64,000 bases of DNA from Flavobacterium xueshanense (GTDB lineage Bacteria; Bacteroidota; Bacteroidia; Flavobacteriales; Flavobacteriaceae). Of the stretch, positions 18,023-27,225 are shown in pieces. The notes beneath the pieces are model-generated. The model was given only the letters and a program-made list of their open reading frames with translations. It was not told the DNA's origin and did not search any database. The stretch is from assembly GCF_900112975.1 (NCBI RefSeq), contig NZ_FONQ01000010.1, forward strand, positions 1 through 64,000, read 5' to 3'. How positions within the stretch are numbered: position 1 is the stretch's first letter; every line of letters starts with the position of its first letter. The translations under genes were made by a program, and so were the position numbers.

Positions 18023-18876
18023 TGATGAGCATACAAGTCTCTATAATTGTTCCATGTTATAAACAAGCGCATTTTTTGAATGAGTCGTTGCTCTCTGTCT
18101 TGGCTCAGACCTATACGAATTGGGAATGTATTATTGTGAATGACGGAAGTCCGGATGATACAGAACGTATTGCTGAACAATGGAGTGCAAGAGACAATCG
18201 CTTTAAATATCTTAAAAAAGAAAATGGAGGATTATCCTCAGCCCGTAATGCCGGCATTGCGAGTAGTAAAGGAGAATATATTTTACCTTTAGATGCAGAT
18301 GATATACTGCATGAGGATTATTTAACATTTTTAGTTCCCGAATTGCAGCAAAATTCTTCACTTGCTATTGTTTCCTGTTATAGCAATTTTTTTATAAACA
18401 ATCGCTCAAATATAATTCATCAGCAAAAGCCCATCGGTACTACCTATCACGCATTATTATATGAAAATAATATGATGGCGAGCTCATTATATCATAAAAA
18501 ATATTGGGAAGAAGTAGGCGGATATGATGAAAATATGAAAGATGGTTTTGAAGATTGGGAATTTTGGATTGCAATTACCAAAAAAGGTCGGGAATATAAA
18601 TTTGTAGAAGCATTTTTATTCTATTACAGAAAATCAAAGAAATCAATGTTTATTGATACATTAGCTCATCATTTAGAGTCAAATATGGAGTATGTCTTTA
18701 AAAAGCATAATGAAATTTATATTGCACAGTTTGGAACAACAATGGAGTACTTGTTTTCTCTTATAAAAAGGCATCATGCAAGTGAACATAAAATAAAAAA
18801 ATCAGTGGAATATAAAATCGCAAAAATAATTGCTAAGCCCTTTAGGATATTCCAAAAGCTAATGATAAAAAAATAA
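18022..18876 (+). CDS. glycosyltransferase family 2
   Basis: This 284-residue GT-A enzyme has VSIIVPCYKQAHFLNESLLS, IVNDGSPDDT, GGLSSARNAGIASSKGEYIL and LDADDIL as the DXD site. DGFEDWEFWIAITKKG is the distal acceptor motif. It is coupled to the preceding gene by a TAATG overlap. It resembles the GT2 at 20798 (shared NWECII and GGLSSARNAG pieces), suggesting an older duplication. Confidence 0.9.
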   Translation: MMSIQVSIIVPCYKQAHFLNESLLSVLAQTYTNWECIIVNDGSPDDTERIAEQWSARDNRFKYLKKENGGLSSARNAGIASSKGEYILPLDADDILHEDYLTFLVPELQQNSSLAIVSCYSNFFINNRSNIIHQQKPIGTTYHALLYENNMMASSLYHKKYWEEVGGYDENMKDGFEDWEFWIAITKKGREYKFVEAFLFYYRKSKKSMFIDTLAHHLESNMEYVFKKHNEIYIAQFGTTMEYLFSLIKRHHASEHKIKKSVEYKIAKIIAKPFRIFQKLMIKK

Positions 18877-18883
18877 ATTCTCA

Positions 18884-19663
18884 ATGATTTCAGTTGTTAT
18901 CAGAAATAAAAATCAATCCGGTGCCCTCACCTTTTTGTTAAAAAATTTGACGGAAAGATATTGGTATGACATTTCGGAGATTATTGTTGTCGATAATCTT
19001 TCAACTGATTCTAGTAAGGAAGTTGCAGTACAGTTTGGAGCGCGTTTCGTTACTATCAAGAATTTTAGTTTTGGCGGAAGTGCTAATGTATGTGCAAGAG
19101 AAGCCCGATTTCCTATAGTGGTTATTTTTAGTTCACATTCGTATCCTGTGAGCCATGACTTTTTTAAGTTAATACAACAGAAATTTGAAAATAATCCTAA
19201 TTTAGCAGGATTAAGATGTTTACATAGTTCAAACGATTATAAAAATTTCATCAATAATATTCCAGCTACAATTGATCCCAATAAGTCGGGATTGATTTTT
19301 TCAGGTTCGGCTTTTAGCAGAGATGTCTGGGAGAAACATTCTTTTAGAGAGGATGTGGCTACCTTTGAAGATAAAGAATGGACCACTAGAGTTTTAAAAG
19401 AAGGGTATGCCATTGATTTTGTGCCGGCTATATTTAGTTATGAAATCAAAAGAAGTTCACAGCAACTTTTTTTTAGATTTAAAAGTGATGTTGTGGGGAA
19501 CTATCAGTTGTGGCATCATGATGTATCCTTTAGAGATGCCCTAAAATCGCTTTTGGGTTCTTTTTACAATTCCATCAAAAATTTTGGAATTGAATTGTAT
19601 TACAATTTAAAAAGGTTTTTATTTTTAATTCAATTTATTAATAATAAACCAAAGCGGTTTTGA
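18884..19663 (+). CDS. glycosyltransferase family 2, atypical metal site
   Basis: This 259-residue protein has a GT-A start (ISVVIRNKNQSGALTFLLKN) and EIIVVDNLSTDSSKE. The usual DXD position reads VIFSSHSYPVSHDF, so the canonical aspartates are missing. SGSAFSRDVWEKHSF and FEDKEWTTRVLKEGY look like acceptor-side motifs. The missing DXD may mean altered metal use or an inactive copy. It is followed by about 240 bases without a gene. Confidence 0.82.
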   Translation: MISVVIRNKNQSGALTFLLKNLTERYWYDISEIIVVDNLSTDSSKEVAVQFGARFVTIKNFSFGGSANVCAREARFPIVVIFSSHSYPVSHDFFKLIQQKFENNPNLAGLRCLHSSNDYKNFINNIPATIDPNKSGLIFSGSAFSRDVWEKHSFREDVATFEDKEWTTRVLKEGYAIDFVPAIFSYEIKRSSQQLFFRFKSDVVGNYQLWHHDVSFRDALKSLLGSFYNSIKNFGIELYYNLKRFLFLIQFINNKPKRF

Positions 19664-19903
19664 TATCCGTATCAACAATTATAATAAACAATTTCGATTT
19701 TTTACGCTTTTTCGTTGTCTTATTGGAGGTAAGTTTTCTTGTAGAACCATTATTGGAAAGTGATGAAAATCAACTTTGTTTGCGAGCATTTAATATTAAA
19801 GAAAGCTTTACTATTTAAAAATGAAATATTAATTTAAGTAGTAGTCTCTTCTTTTGGGTTATGATTAACACTGGTATGATATGAATATATAAAAACACAA
19901 ACA

Positions 19904-20716
19904 ATGTTTATAAAAGCACTCCAAGCCCTAAAAAAAGAATATCGTAGGATAAAAAATTTAGTAGCGCCACATCCCTTATTTTCTAGCATTGATAAATTTA
20001 AATTATCAAAGATCAAAAGAGATAGTAATAAACAAGGATTCATTTATTTAAAGCCCAAAGGTTGGTTGCATACGATTAAAATTCGTAAAAATTTTATTGA
20101 CAAAGAAGTTGTGCACTATGTGTTACAAGATCAATATCATTTGCCTCCCACACTGTCAAAAATTTCAGCTAATCCTGTAATTCTTGATTTAGGTAGTAAT
20201 ATTGGTCTTACAATAGCACATATGAAACAAATCTATCCTACTTCAAAAATTATTGGATACGAAATGAATAAAGAAAATTATCTTCTTGCTAAACGAAACA
20301 CCAAGTTTTATGATAATGTGATGGTAGTTAATACAGCTGTGTGGATAGAAGATGCGACAGTAACGTATAGAAATACTGCGAATTACGATTCGTATGCCAT
20401 TTTAAATGACACAGAAAAAAAAGATGCAGATGAGTTAATAGAGGTGCCGTCACTCAAACTGTCAAGTATCATAAAAAATCATGATCTTACGCATATTGAT
20501 TATTTAAAAATGGATATTGAAGGTGCCGAGAAAGCGATTCTCGAATCTGAGGATTTAAGCTGGATGGACAAAGTGGGTGCGATGAATATTGAAATGCATT
20601 TGGATCGAAATAATGATCTCAGCGAATTTCTAGCCATTATTGAAAATAGAGGATTTACTGTTTGGAAGGATTCCAAGCATTGGTCAAGTATTTTTGCTGT
20701 GCGGAATAATCTATGA
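19904..20716 (+). CDS. FkbM-family methyltransferase (2 of 3)
   Basis: This 270-residue protein has VILDLGSNIGLTIAHMKQ as motif I, IIGYEMNKENYLLAKRN as the acidic loop, and IDYLKMDIEGAEKAILES as the FkbM hallmark. The first 60 residues are basic. A sugar O-methylation role fits the context. It is separated by 240 bases from the GT before it and 80 bases from the GT after it. Confidence 0.87.
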   Translation: MFIKALQALKKEYRRIKNLVAPHPLFSSIDKFKLSKIKRDSNKQGFIYLKPKGWLHTIKIRKNFIDKEVVHYVLQDQYHLPPTLSKISANPVILDLGSNIGLTIAHMKQIYPTSKIIGYEMNKENYLLAKRNTKFYDNVMVVNTAVWIEDATVTYRNTANYDSYAILNDTEKKDADELIEVPSLKLSSIIKNHDLTHIDYLKMDIEGAEKAILESEDLSWMDKVGAMNIEMHLDRNNDLSEFLAIIENRGFTVWKDSKHWSSIFAVRNNL

Positions 20717-20797
20717 TTTACACTATTGTTTTAATCAAAATAATGAATGTTAACAAGTTGAAATAAGGCCTAATAGTATTATTTTAAAGAAATCAAA

Positions 20798-21658
20798 ATG
20801 AATAATAAGATATCTGTAATCATACCGTGCTATAATCAAGCCCTTTTTTTAGAAGAAACATTACAATCTGTTTTAAAACAAACACATAAAAATTGGGAAT
20901 GTATTATAATTGATGATGGTAGTACAGATGGTTCAAAAAAAATTGCTTTAAAATGGTGTGATTTTGATGAACGGTTTTTATATTTTTTCAAGTTTAATGG
21001 TGGTTTGAGTAGTGCAAGAAATGCAGGATTAAAGCTTGCAGAAGGAGATTATGTACAATTCTTGGATGGGGATGATTTAATTAAACCAACTAAATTTGAA
21101 CAGCAGCTAATAGATTTGCAAGACGCTCAAGTTTCTATTTCAAATTACTTTTCGTTTGTAGATGGGAATATTGAATTAGCAGCACCTTACCGGTATTTAA
21201 CACCATTTGTTTCTGAGACAAATTTTAGAAAAGAAATTATTTTAGATTGGGAATATAGAATGTCCATTCCATGTCATTCCGTTTTGTTTCAAAAAAAATT
21301 AATAGTAGATAATGAAATTTTATTTAACGAAACGCTGCCAAATCATGAGGATTGGGTTTTCTGGTCGCAGTTGTTTTATGTTTCAAAAAAGATTAAAAAT
21401 AATACTAATGTTTTGGCTCTTTATCGAATAAGAGATGATTCGATGACAGCAAATTACGCTTTAATGAGGCATGGTTTTAATGAAGGAGCTAAAATTCTTT
21501 TGTATTATTTTAAAGAAAAAAAAGAAAAAGATTTGGTTAATGCGGTTCGCATAAAACAAAACGAAATAAAAAATAAAAATAAAAAACCCTTTTTAAAAAA
21601 AATTGAAGCGCGACTAATCGGTAAATTAATTTATTTCTATAGAATATGTCAAAAGTAA
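20798..21658 (+). CDS. glycosyltransferase family 2
   Basis: This 286-residue GT-A enzyme has ISVIIPCYNQALFLEETLQS, IIDDGSTDGSKK, GGLSSARNAGLKLAEGDYV and the DXD FLDGDDLI. NHEDWVFWSQLFY is the distal motif. The C-terminus is Lys-rich. It overlaps the downstream WbsX gene by 13 bases, pointing to coupled expression. Confidence 0.9.
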   Translation: MNNKISVIIPCYNQALFLEETLQSVLKQTHKNWECIIIDDGSTDGSKKIALKWCDFDERFLYFFKFNGGLSSARNAGLKLAEGDYVQFLDGDDLIKPTKFEQQLIDLQDAQVSISNYFSFVDGNIELAAPYRYLTPFVSETNFRKEIILDWEYRMSIPCHSVLFQKKLIVDNEILFNETLPNHEDWVFWSQLFYVSKKIKNNTNVLALYRIRDDSMTANYALMRHGFNEGAKILLYYFKEKKEKDLVNAVRIKQNEIKNKNKKPFLKKIEARLIGKLIYFYRICQK

Positions 21659-22749
21659 TAAAGCCAATAGCAATATACCTTCCACAGTTTCATCCCATAC
21701 CTGAAAACGATCAATGGTGGGGTAAAGGGTTTACAGAATGGACTAATGTAACTAAAGCCACTCCTAGATTTGAGGGGCATTTTCAACCTCATTTACCGGC
21801 AGATTTAGGTTTTTATGATTTGCGTTTACATGAAACACGACTCGCTCAGGAAGAATTAGCAAAATCACATGGGATACATGGTTTTTGCTATTACCATTAT
21901 TGGTTCAACGGAAAACGAGTGCTTGAGGAACCATTAAACAGAAAACTAAAAAATCCTAAAGAAGATTTCCCGTTTATGATGTGTTGGGCTAATGAAAATT
22001 GGACAAGAATTTGGAATGGAGGAGAATCGGATGTATTGTTGAAACAGGAATATTCAGAGGAAGACGATTACAATCATATTAAGGTTTTAATAGACTATTT
22101 TAAAGATGATAATTATATTAAAGTAGAAGGAAAACCAATGTTTATTATTTACAGACCCAAACTGTTTCCAAATGTTGAAAAAACAATTGGAATATGGCGT
22201 GAAGAAGTAAAAAAAGCAGGTTTTCCGGACATATACATTGGATTTGCACAGACATCTGAATACGATCATGAACCCAAAAGCAAAGGATTTGATTTTATGT
22301 TTGAATTTCAACCTAATTTCAGCGTAAGACCCAGTATCATAAATAATACTTTTTTTAAAAAGACAATAAAAAGGTTATTGAAAAAAGTGAAGATTTTAAT
22401 AAAAAATAAGTTTGAAGCCGTTTATGATTACGAACAATATGCCAAAATGCAAATGGATTCTGGTTTTAAACGGGATTGTTATCCCGCAATTACTCCTATG
22501 TGGGATAATTCATCAAGAAGGAAAGTCAACTTTTTTATCCTGCATAATGCTTCACCCGATAAGTATAAAGTTTGGCTGAAGCATATCAAAGACAACTATC
22601 CTTGGGATAAAATGCCGGAACGATTTTTATTTATTAATGCTTGGAATGAATGGGCTGAAGGCAATCATCTGGAACCCTGCCAGAAATGGGGGAAAGGATA
22701 TTTAGAAGCGACCAAAGAGATCATTACGGATGATATTAATTCTTTTTAA
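21646..22749 (+). CDS. WbsX family glycan protein (GH99-like fold)
   Basis: This 367-residue protein is of the Glyco_tran_WbsX type. Diagnostic motifs are IAIYLPQFHPIPENDQWWGK, GFTEWTNVTKA, HGIHGFCYYHYWFNGKRVLE, CWANENWTRIWNG and NAWNEWAEGNHLEP. The fold is a TIM barrel related to GH99 endo-mannanases, with conserved Glu residues in NEWAEG. Members sit in O-antigen clusters and are annotated as either transferases or hydrolases; biochemical function is unsettled. No signal peptide, so it acts in the cytosol. It overlaps the previous GT2. Confidence 0.88.
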   Translation: MSKVIKPIAIYLPQFHPIPENDQWWGKGFTEWTNVTKATPRFEGHFQPHLPADLGFYDLRLHETRLAQEELAKSHGIHGFCYYHYWFNGKRVLEEPLNRKLKNPKEDFPFMMCWANENWTRIWNGGESDVLLKQEYSEEDDYNHIKVLIDYFKDDNYIKVEGKPMFIIYRPKLFPNVEKTIGIWREEVKKAGFPDIYIGFAQTSEYDHEPKSKGFDFMFEFQPNFSVRPSIINNTFFKKTIKRLLKKVKILIKNKFEAVYDYEQYAKMQMDSGFKRDCYPAITPMWDNSSRRKVNFFILHNASPDKYKVWLKHIKDNYPWDKMPERFLFINAWNEWAEGNHLEPCQKWGKGYLEATKEIITDDINSF

Positions 22750-22760
22750 TTAGTTTTTAA

Positions 22761-23684
22761 ATGAATAATATTACGGTCAGTATTTTTATGCTTACATACA
22801 ATCAAGAGCAATTTATAGCACAAACTATTGAGAGTATTTTGATGCAAAAAACAAATTTCACCTATCAATTGGTAATAGGAGAAGATTGTAGTACAGATAC
22901 AACCAGAATTATCTGCGAAAAATATGTTACTCACTATCCTCAAAAAATAAAATTGTTACCGTCATTAGAAAAAAATATTGGTTTGATTGCCAACTATATG
23001 AGAACCATAGCAGCATGTGATGGGAAATACATCGCTATTTGTGATGGAGACGATTACTGGATTGATGAATTAAAATTACAAAAACAAGTTGATTATTTAG
23101 AAGCTCACCCAGATTTTTCAATAGTATTCACAAAAATAAAGAGACTTTTTTCTAATGGCGAATTCAAAGAGATGATTATGGAAAATCAAAAAAGTTGCAC
23201 AACTTTTGAAGATTTAATTTTTAATAATTTTATACCTTCGGTTACCGTATTATTTAAAAACAATCAAAAAAACGAAAAAATTCCCTCTTGGTTGATTCAT
23301 TTTCCTTACGGTGATTGGCCTACTTATCTTTGGACTATTAAAGACGAAGGTAAAATCTATTTTTTAGATGAGGTAACAGCTATTTATAGAATAGATACAG
23401 GTGTTTCTTCGAGGATCAGAAAAGTGAATAGTGATGTGGTAAAAGTTAATTTGAATATTTTAAAATGTATTGCCAACGATAATGGTTTTGAACATAAAAG
23501 GGCTGCGATAAATGAAAGTATCTTTAGAGCTAAAAAAAATGTAATGGCAAGTTTAAATAGGGAAAAAAAATATCTAGCTTCGCTTAAAATGTTATTCCAT
23601 ATTATGCTGAATTACAAACAAAAGAATCAAGTTGCAAAGTTATATTTGTATTCTATATATCGAACATTTGAAAAGAGAAATTAA
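22761..23684 (+). CDS. glycosyltransferase family 2
   Basis: This 307-residue GT-A enzyme has VSIFMLTYNQEQFIAQTIES, VIGEDCSTDTTR and ICDGDDYWIDELKLQKQVDYL, where DGDDYW is the metal site. FPYGDWPTYLWTIKDEGK is the distal motif. These features match the GT2 subgroup often annotated as WcaA-like or EpsE-like. Lys-rich C-terminus. Donor unknown. Confidence 0.9.
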   Translation: MNNITVSIFMLTYNQEQFIAQTIESILMQKTNFTYQLVIGEDCSTDTTRIICEKYVTHYPQKIKLLPSLEKNIGLIANYMRTIAACDGKYIAICDGDDYWIDELKLQKQVDYLEAHPDFSIVFTKIKRLFSNGEFKEMIMENQKSCTTFEDLIFNNFIPSVTVLFKNNQKNEKIPSWLIHFPYGDWPTYLWTIKDEGKIYFLDEVTAIYRIDTGVSSRIRKVNSDVVKVNLNILKCIANDNGFEHKRAAINESIFRAKKNVMASLNREKKYLASLKMLFHIMLNYKQKNQVAKLYLYSIYRTFEKRN

Positions 23685-23774
23685 GCTTTTTAAAATAGTT
23701 GAAATAATAAAAAATGCTTTTAATTTGAAAAATGTACAGCCTAATATATGCTATGGGTTTAATTGTATTAAAAA

Positions 23775-24845
23775 ATGATAACATTAGTATTAACTTACCG
23801 TAACCGAGATTTGCGAATTGTAAAAAAGTGCTTGGATTCTTTGAATCAACAATCGCTTCATTTGTTTCATGTTGTTCTGGTAGATTATGGTAGTGAAGCT
23901 GTTTTTGCTAATAATTTAAAGGAATTAGTAAAAGGCTATGATTTTATACAATTGATATCATGTCCAGTTGAAGGGCAACTTTGGAACAAGTCTAGAGCTA
24001 TTAATATTGCTTTGCAGCAATGTAATTCTCCTTATTTTTTTGTTGCAGATATCGATATGCTTTTTAGAAAAGATTTTATCGCGCAATTGTCTCAATTGAA
24101 ATCTCCGGATGAAGTAATCTATTTTAAAGTTGGTTTTTTAAGTAAAAAAGAGTCTGCAAAAGTGTGTGTTTTTGAAACATATAAAGTGAAACATTATTCT
24201 ACTGAAGAGGCGACAGGAATGACCTTATATCCCACTGATATTTTAAAGAGAATTAACGGATATGATGAGTTTTATCACGGTTGGGGAGCTGAAGATACGG
24301 ATGTTCATGTACGCTTGATAAATTCAGGATTTAAAGTGCGATTTTATGAATTAGAAGTCCTAATGCTGCACCAATGGCATCAAAAAGCCTATCGAACAAA
24401 AAATAGTATGGCCCCATTTCATAATAGTCTGGAGAAAATAAATCAATGCTATTTGAAGCAAACTCGAAATCTAGGAATATCAAAAGTAAATAATAATTTT
24501 GGTTGGGGGATTTCTCCAGAGGAAAATAGTTATAAAACTTTAGCAATTCCCACCCATTTTTTTACTTTAACGAATGAAAAAGATGAAATTGATGCTTTTT
24601 TAAAAGGGAGTTTGTTTAATAGTAAGGATATGGTTTTACAATTTACAGTTACAGAAAGCCCATTTCAAAAGAATTTTAGAAATTATATAAGGAAGCTGAT
24701 CGGAAAAAAGTTTTTTGAGTATTATCAAATTGATGAAGTTAATAATGAACTTTTAGAAACATTGATTGTTAATTTTCGAAACCATCCCTATCAATATGTT
24801 TATGAACAAGATAAAGGAATTATTGTACTTAAAATAAAATTCTAA
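23775..24845 (+). CDS. glycosyltransferase family 2 with GT7-like C-terminal motif
   Basis: This 356-residue protein has ITLVLTYRNRDLRIVKKCLD as the GT-A start, VLVDYGSE, and VADIDMLFRKDF as the DXD motif (Asp-Ile-Asp). NGYDEFYHGWGAEDTDVHVRL matches the GT7 C-terminal (galactosyltransferase-type) GWGxEDxD signature. The region after about residue 240 is a separate, unrecognised extension of roughly 110 residues. It is probably a hexosyl- or N-acetylhexosaminyltransferase, by family analogy only. Confidence 0.87.
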   Translation: MITLVLTYRNRDLRIVKKCLDSLNQQSLHLFHVVLVDYGSEAVFANNLKELVKGYDFIQLISCPVEGQLWNKSRAINIALQQCNSPYFFVADIDMLFRKDFIAQLSQLKSPDEVIYFKVGFLSKKESAKVCVFETYKVKHYSTEEATGMTLYPTDILKRINGYDEFYHGWGAEDTDVHVRLINSGFKVRFYELEVLMLHQWHQKAYRTKNSMAPFHNSLEKINQCYLKQTRNLGISKVNNNFGWGISPEENSYKTLAIPTHFFTLTNEKDEIDAFLKGSLFNSKDMVLQFTVTESPFQKNFRNYIRKLIGKKFFEYYQIDEVNNELLETLIVNFRNHPYQYVYEQDKGIIVLKIKF

Positions 24846-24847
24846 TT

Positions 24848-25996
24848 ATGAAAATTCTAATGGTCTCTATGGCTTCGCTTCATTTTTTTAAATGGGCAGA
24901 GCAATTGGAAAACGCTGGACATGAAGTATATTGGTTTGATGTGATTGACAGTAAACAAAAAGTGTCAAAGATTAGTTGGATAAATCAAATTGTTGACTGG
25001 AGATTAAGATGGAATTATCCAGGACGCTATTTTATGAAAAACAAATTTCCGAGGCTTTATGATTTTGTACAAAAGTTCAATGAACGAAATACAGCAATAA
25101 TTTTCGAACATAAATTATTAGAAATTGAGCCTGATGTGGTACACAGCTTTGAAATGCAAATTTCGTGTTTACCAATTCTTTCTGTGATGGAGAAATATAA
25201 CTCCGTTAACTGGGTTTTTTCATCTTGGGGAAGTGATATGTTTTTTACACAACAGTTACAAATTTCTGATTTTTTAAGGAATAGAACATTAAAAAGAATT
25301 AATTATTTGATTACCGATTGCTTCAGAGATTTTGAAATTGCTAAAAAAAATGGATTTACGAATCAGTTTTTAGGTGTTTTTCCAGGTAATGGTGGAATTT
25401 ATTTTGAAGATAGAATAATGCTTCCAGTTTCGCTGAGAAAAATAATTTTAATTAAAGGTTATAATAATTGTATTGGGAAAGGTATTAATATTATTAAAGC
25501 TTTGACAAAAGAATTGTTAGTTTTGATGAAAAATCATGAAATTATTGTGTTTGGAGCTGATCATGAAATTCAAGATTATATAAATAATCAAGATCGATTT
25601 AAAGAAGCGAATATAAGAATCAATTTAAGATCAGATTTTATTGAAAATAATGCGCTGTTAAAAATGATGGGAGAAAGCTATATTTATATTGGAAATAGCA
25701 TGTCAGATGGTTTGCCCAACTCAATGATAGAGGCAATGGGCATGGGAGCTTTTCCAATTCAATCTAATCCGGGTAATGTAACTGAGGAACTTATAATTGA
25801 TGGATATAATGGACTTCTGATTCAAGATGCATTAAATTATAAAGATATTGAAAGATTGATTAAAAAAGCATTGTTGGATCCAGCAATGATTGAAAAAGCT
25901 TTTGAACACAATACAAAGGTTATAAAAGAACGGTACGATAGAGACAAAAATAAAATTGAAATAATAAAATTATATGAGTCCATTTCTAAAATATAA
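24848..25996 (+). CDS. glycosyltransferase family 4
   Basis: This 382-residue GT-B enzyme has an N-terminal KILMVSMASLHFFKWAEQL and a Trp/Arg-rich loop. VNWVFSSWGSDMFFTQQ is the acceptor-side glycine-rich strand. IYIGNSMSDGLPNSMIEAMGMG is the nucleotide-sugar motif, with Asp in place of the first Glu of EX7E. It starts 2 bases after the preceding stop. Confidence 0.88.
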   Translation: MKILMVSMASLHFFKWAEQLENAGHEVYWFDVIDSKQKVSKISWINQIVDWRLRWNYPGRYFMKNKFPRLYDFVQKFNERNTAIIFEHKLLEIEPDVVHSFEMQISCLPILSVMEKYNSVNWVFSSWGSDMFFTQQLQISDFLRNRTLKRINYLITDCFRDFEIAKKNGFTNQFLGVFPGNGGIYFEDRIMLPVSLRKIILIKGYNNCIGKGINIIKALTKELLVLMKNHEIIVFGADHEIQDYINNQDRFKEANIRINLRSDFIENNALLKMMGESYIYIGNSMSDGLPNSMIEAMGMGAFPIQSNPGNVTEELIIDGYNGLLIQDALNYKDIERLIKKALLDPAMIEKAFEHNTKVIKERYDRDKNKIEIIKLYESISKI

Positions 25997-26064
25997 GTAT
26001 TGTTTTAGTTAAATTGGGTATTGTTTTTTTTAGATTTTTTCAATAAAATAAATAGTATATAATT

Positions 26065-27225
26065 ATGAAAAAAATAGGTGTCATTCCACTACGTAAAGAT
26101 TCTAAAGGAATTCCAGGGAAAAATAAAAAGAAAATGCTGGGTCGTCCCTTGTTTTCATGGGTCCTTACTGAAGCTATTTTTTCTGATTTGGATGCCGTTT
26201 ATGTATTTACAAACGATACGGAAATAATTAGTTATGTAGAACGGGAATACTATTGGACCGATAAGGTTTTTGCCTTGTTGCGTAGTGAAGAAAATGCAGA
26301 TGATACCGCTTCTACAGAAAGCACTATGCTAGAGTTTTCTGAGGAAATCAATCACGATTACGATGTTTTATGTTTATTACAAGCGACTTCTCCCTTGACT
26401 TTGGCAGCGGATATTAATACCGTTTTGGACAAAATCACCACCGAAAAATACGATAGTGCCCTCACTGTGGTCAATACGCATCGATTTACCTGGAACAGTG
26501 ATGGAACCCCGCAAAATTATGATGTTTTCAACAGGCCCAGAAGACAAGATTTTGAGGGATTGTTAATAGAAAATGGGGCAGTTTACGCTACTAAAAAAGA
26601 ACTTTTTTTAGATTCTAAAAACAGAGTGAGCGGGAACATTGGCTTGGTGACCATGTCAGAAGAAACTTTGATGGAGATTGATAGTCTGGCTGACTGGAAT
26701 ATTGTTGAAAATCTATTAATGGGGCGGCAAAAAGCAATGAAAACAAACCAAAGGATTCAATATTTAGTGCTGGATGTAGATGGTGTTTTTACAGATGGAG
26801 GAGTATATTATAATAAAGATGGAGAAATGGCAAAAAAATTTGACATGCGCGATGGTATGGGATTAGAGATTTTAAGAGAAAATAATGTTGAAGTGATCAC
26901 ATTGACTTCTGAAAATTCTAAACTGGTGGCACAGCGTATGGAAAAACTTCAAATTAAAGAGGCTTTTTTTGGCATTAAAGATAAATATTCTTTTTTAAAA
27001 CAATTTCTTGCCACTAAAAATAGTAGTTTTGGTGCTGTTGCTTATGTAGGTGATGATGTGAATGATTTGACGAATATGTGCAGTTCAGGTTGGTCTTTTG
27101 CTCCGGCAAATGCTACATCCATTGTGAAATTAAATGCTGATTTTGTGCTTGGTAGTGCTTCGGGAGCCGGAGCTATCAGAGAAGTTTGTGAAACGTTATT
27201 AAAGTATAATAAAAGATATGACTGA
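26065..27225 (+). CDS. CMP-nonulosonate synthetase fused to KdsC-like HAD phosphatase
   Basis: This is a 386-residue bifunctional protein. Residues 1 to about 225 form an acylneuraminate cytidylyltransferase (NeuA type): IGVIPLRKDSKGIPGKN at 4-20 binds CTP, and LLQATSPL is at 104-111. Residues about 229-386 are a HAD phosphatase of the KDO-8-P/KDN-9-P type: YLVLDVDGVFTDGG holds the nucleophile Asp237 and Asp239, with TLTSENSK as motif II and GDDVND (329-334) as motif IV. Together the domains could dephosphorylate a nonulosonate-9-phosphate and activate the free sugar as its CMP ester. The gene overlaps the synthase gene by 8 bases. Confidence 0.9.
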   Translation: MKKIGVIPLRKDSKGIPGKNKKKMLGRPLFSWVLTEAIFSDLDAVYVFTNDTEIISYVEREYYWTDKVFALLRSEENADDTASTESTMLEFSEEINHDYDVLCLLQATSPLTLAADINTVLDKITTEKYDSALTVVNTHRFTWNSDGTPQNYDVFNRPRRQDFEGLLIENGAVYATKKELFLDSKNRVSGNIGLVTMSEETLMEIDSLADWNIVENLLMGRQKAMKTNQRIQYLVLDVDGVFTDGGVYYNKDGEMAKKFDMRDGMGLEILRENNVEVITLTSENSKLVAQRMEKLQIKEAFFGIKDKYSFLKQFLATKNSSFGAVAYVGDDVNDLTNMCSSGWSFAPANATSIVKLNADFVLGSASGAGAIREVCETLLKYNKRYD

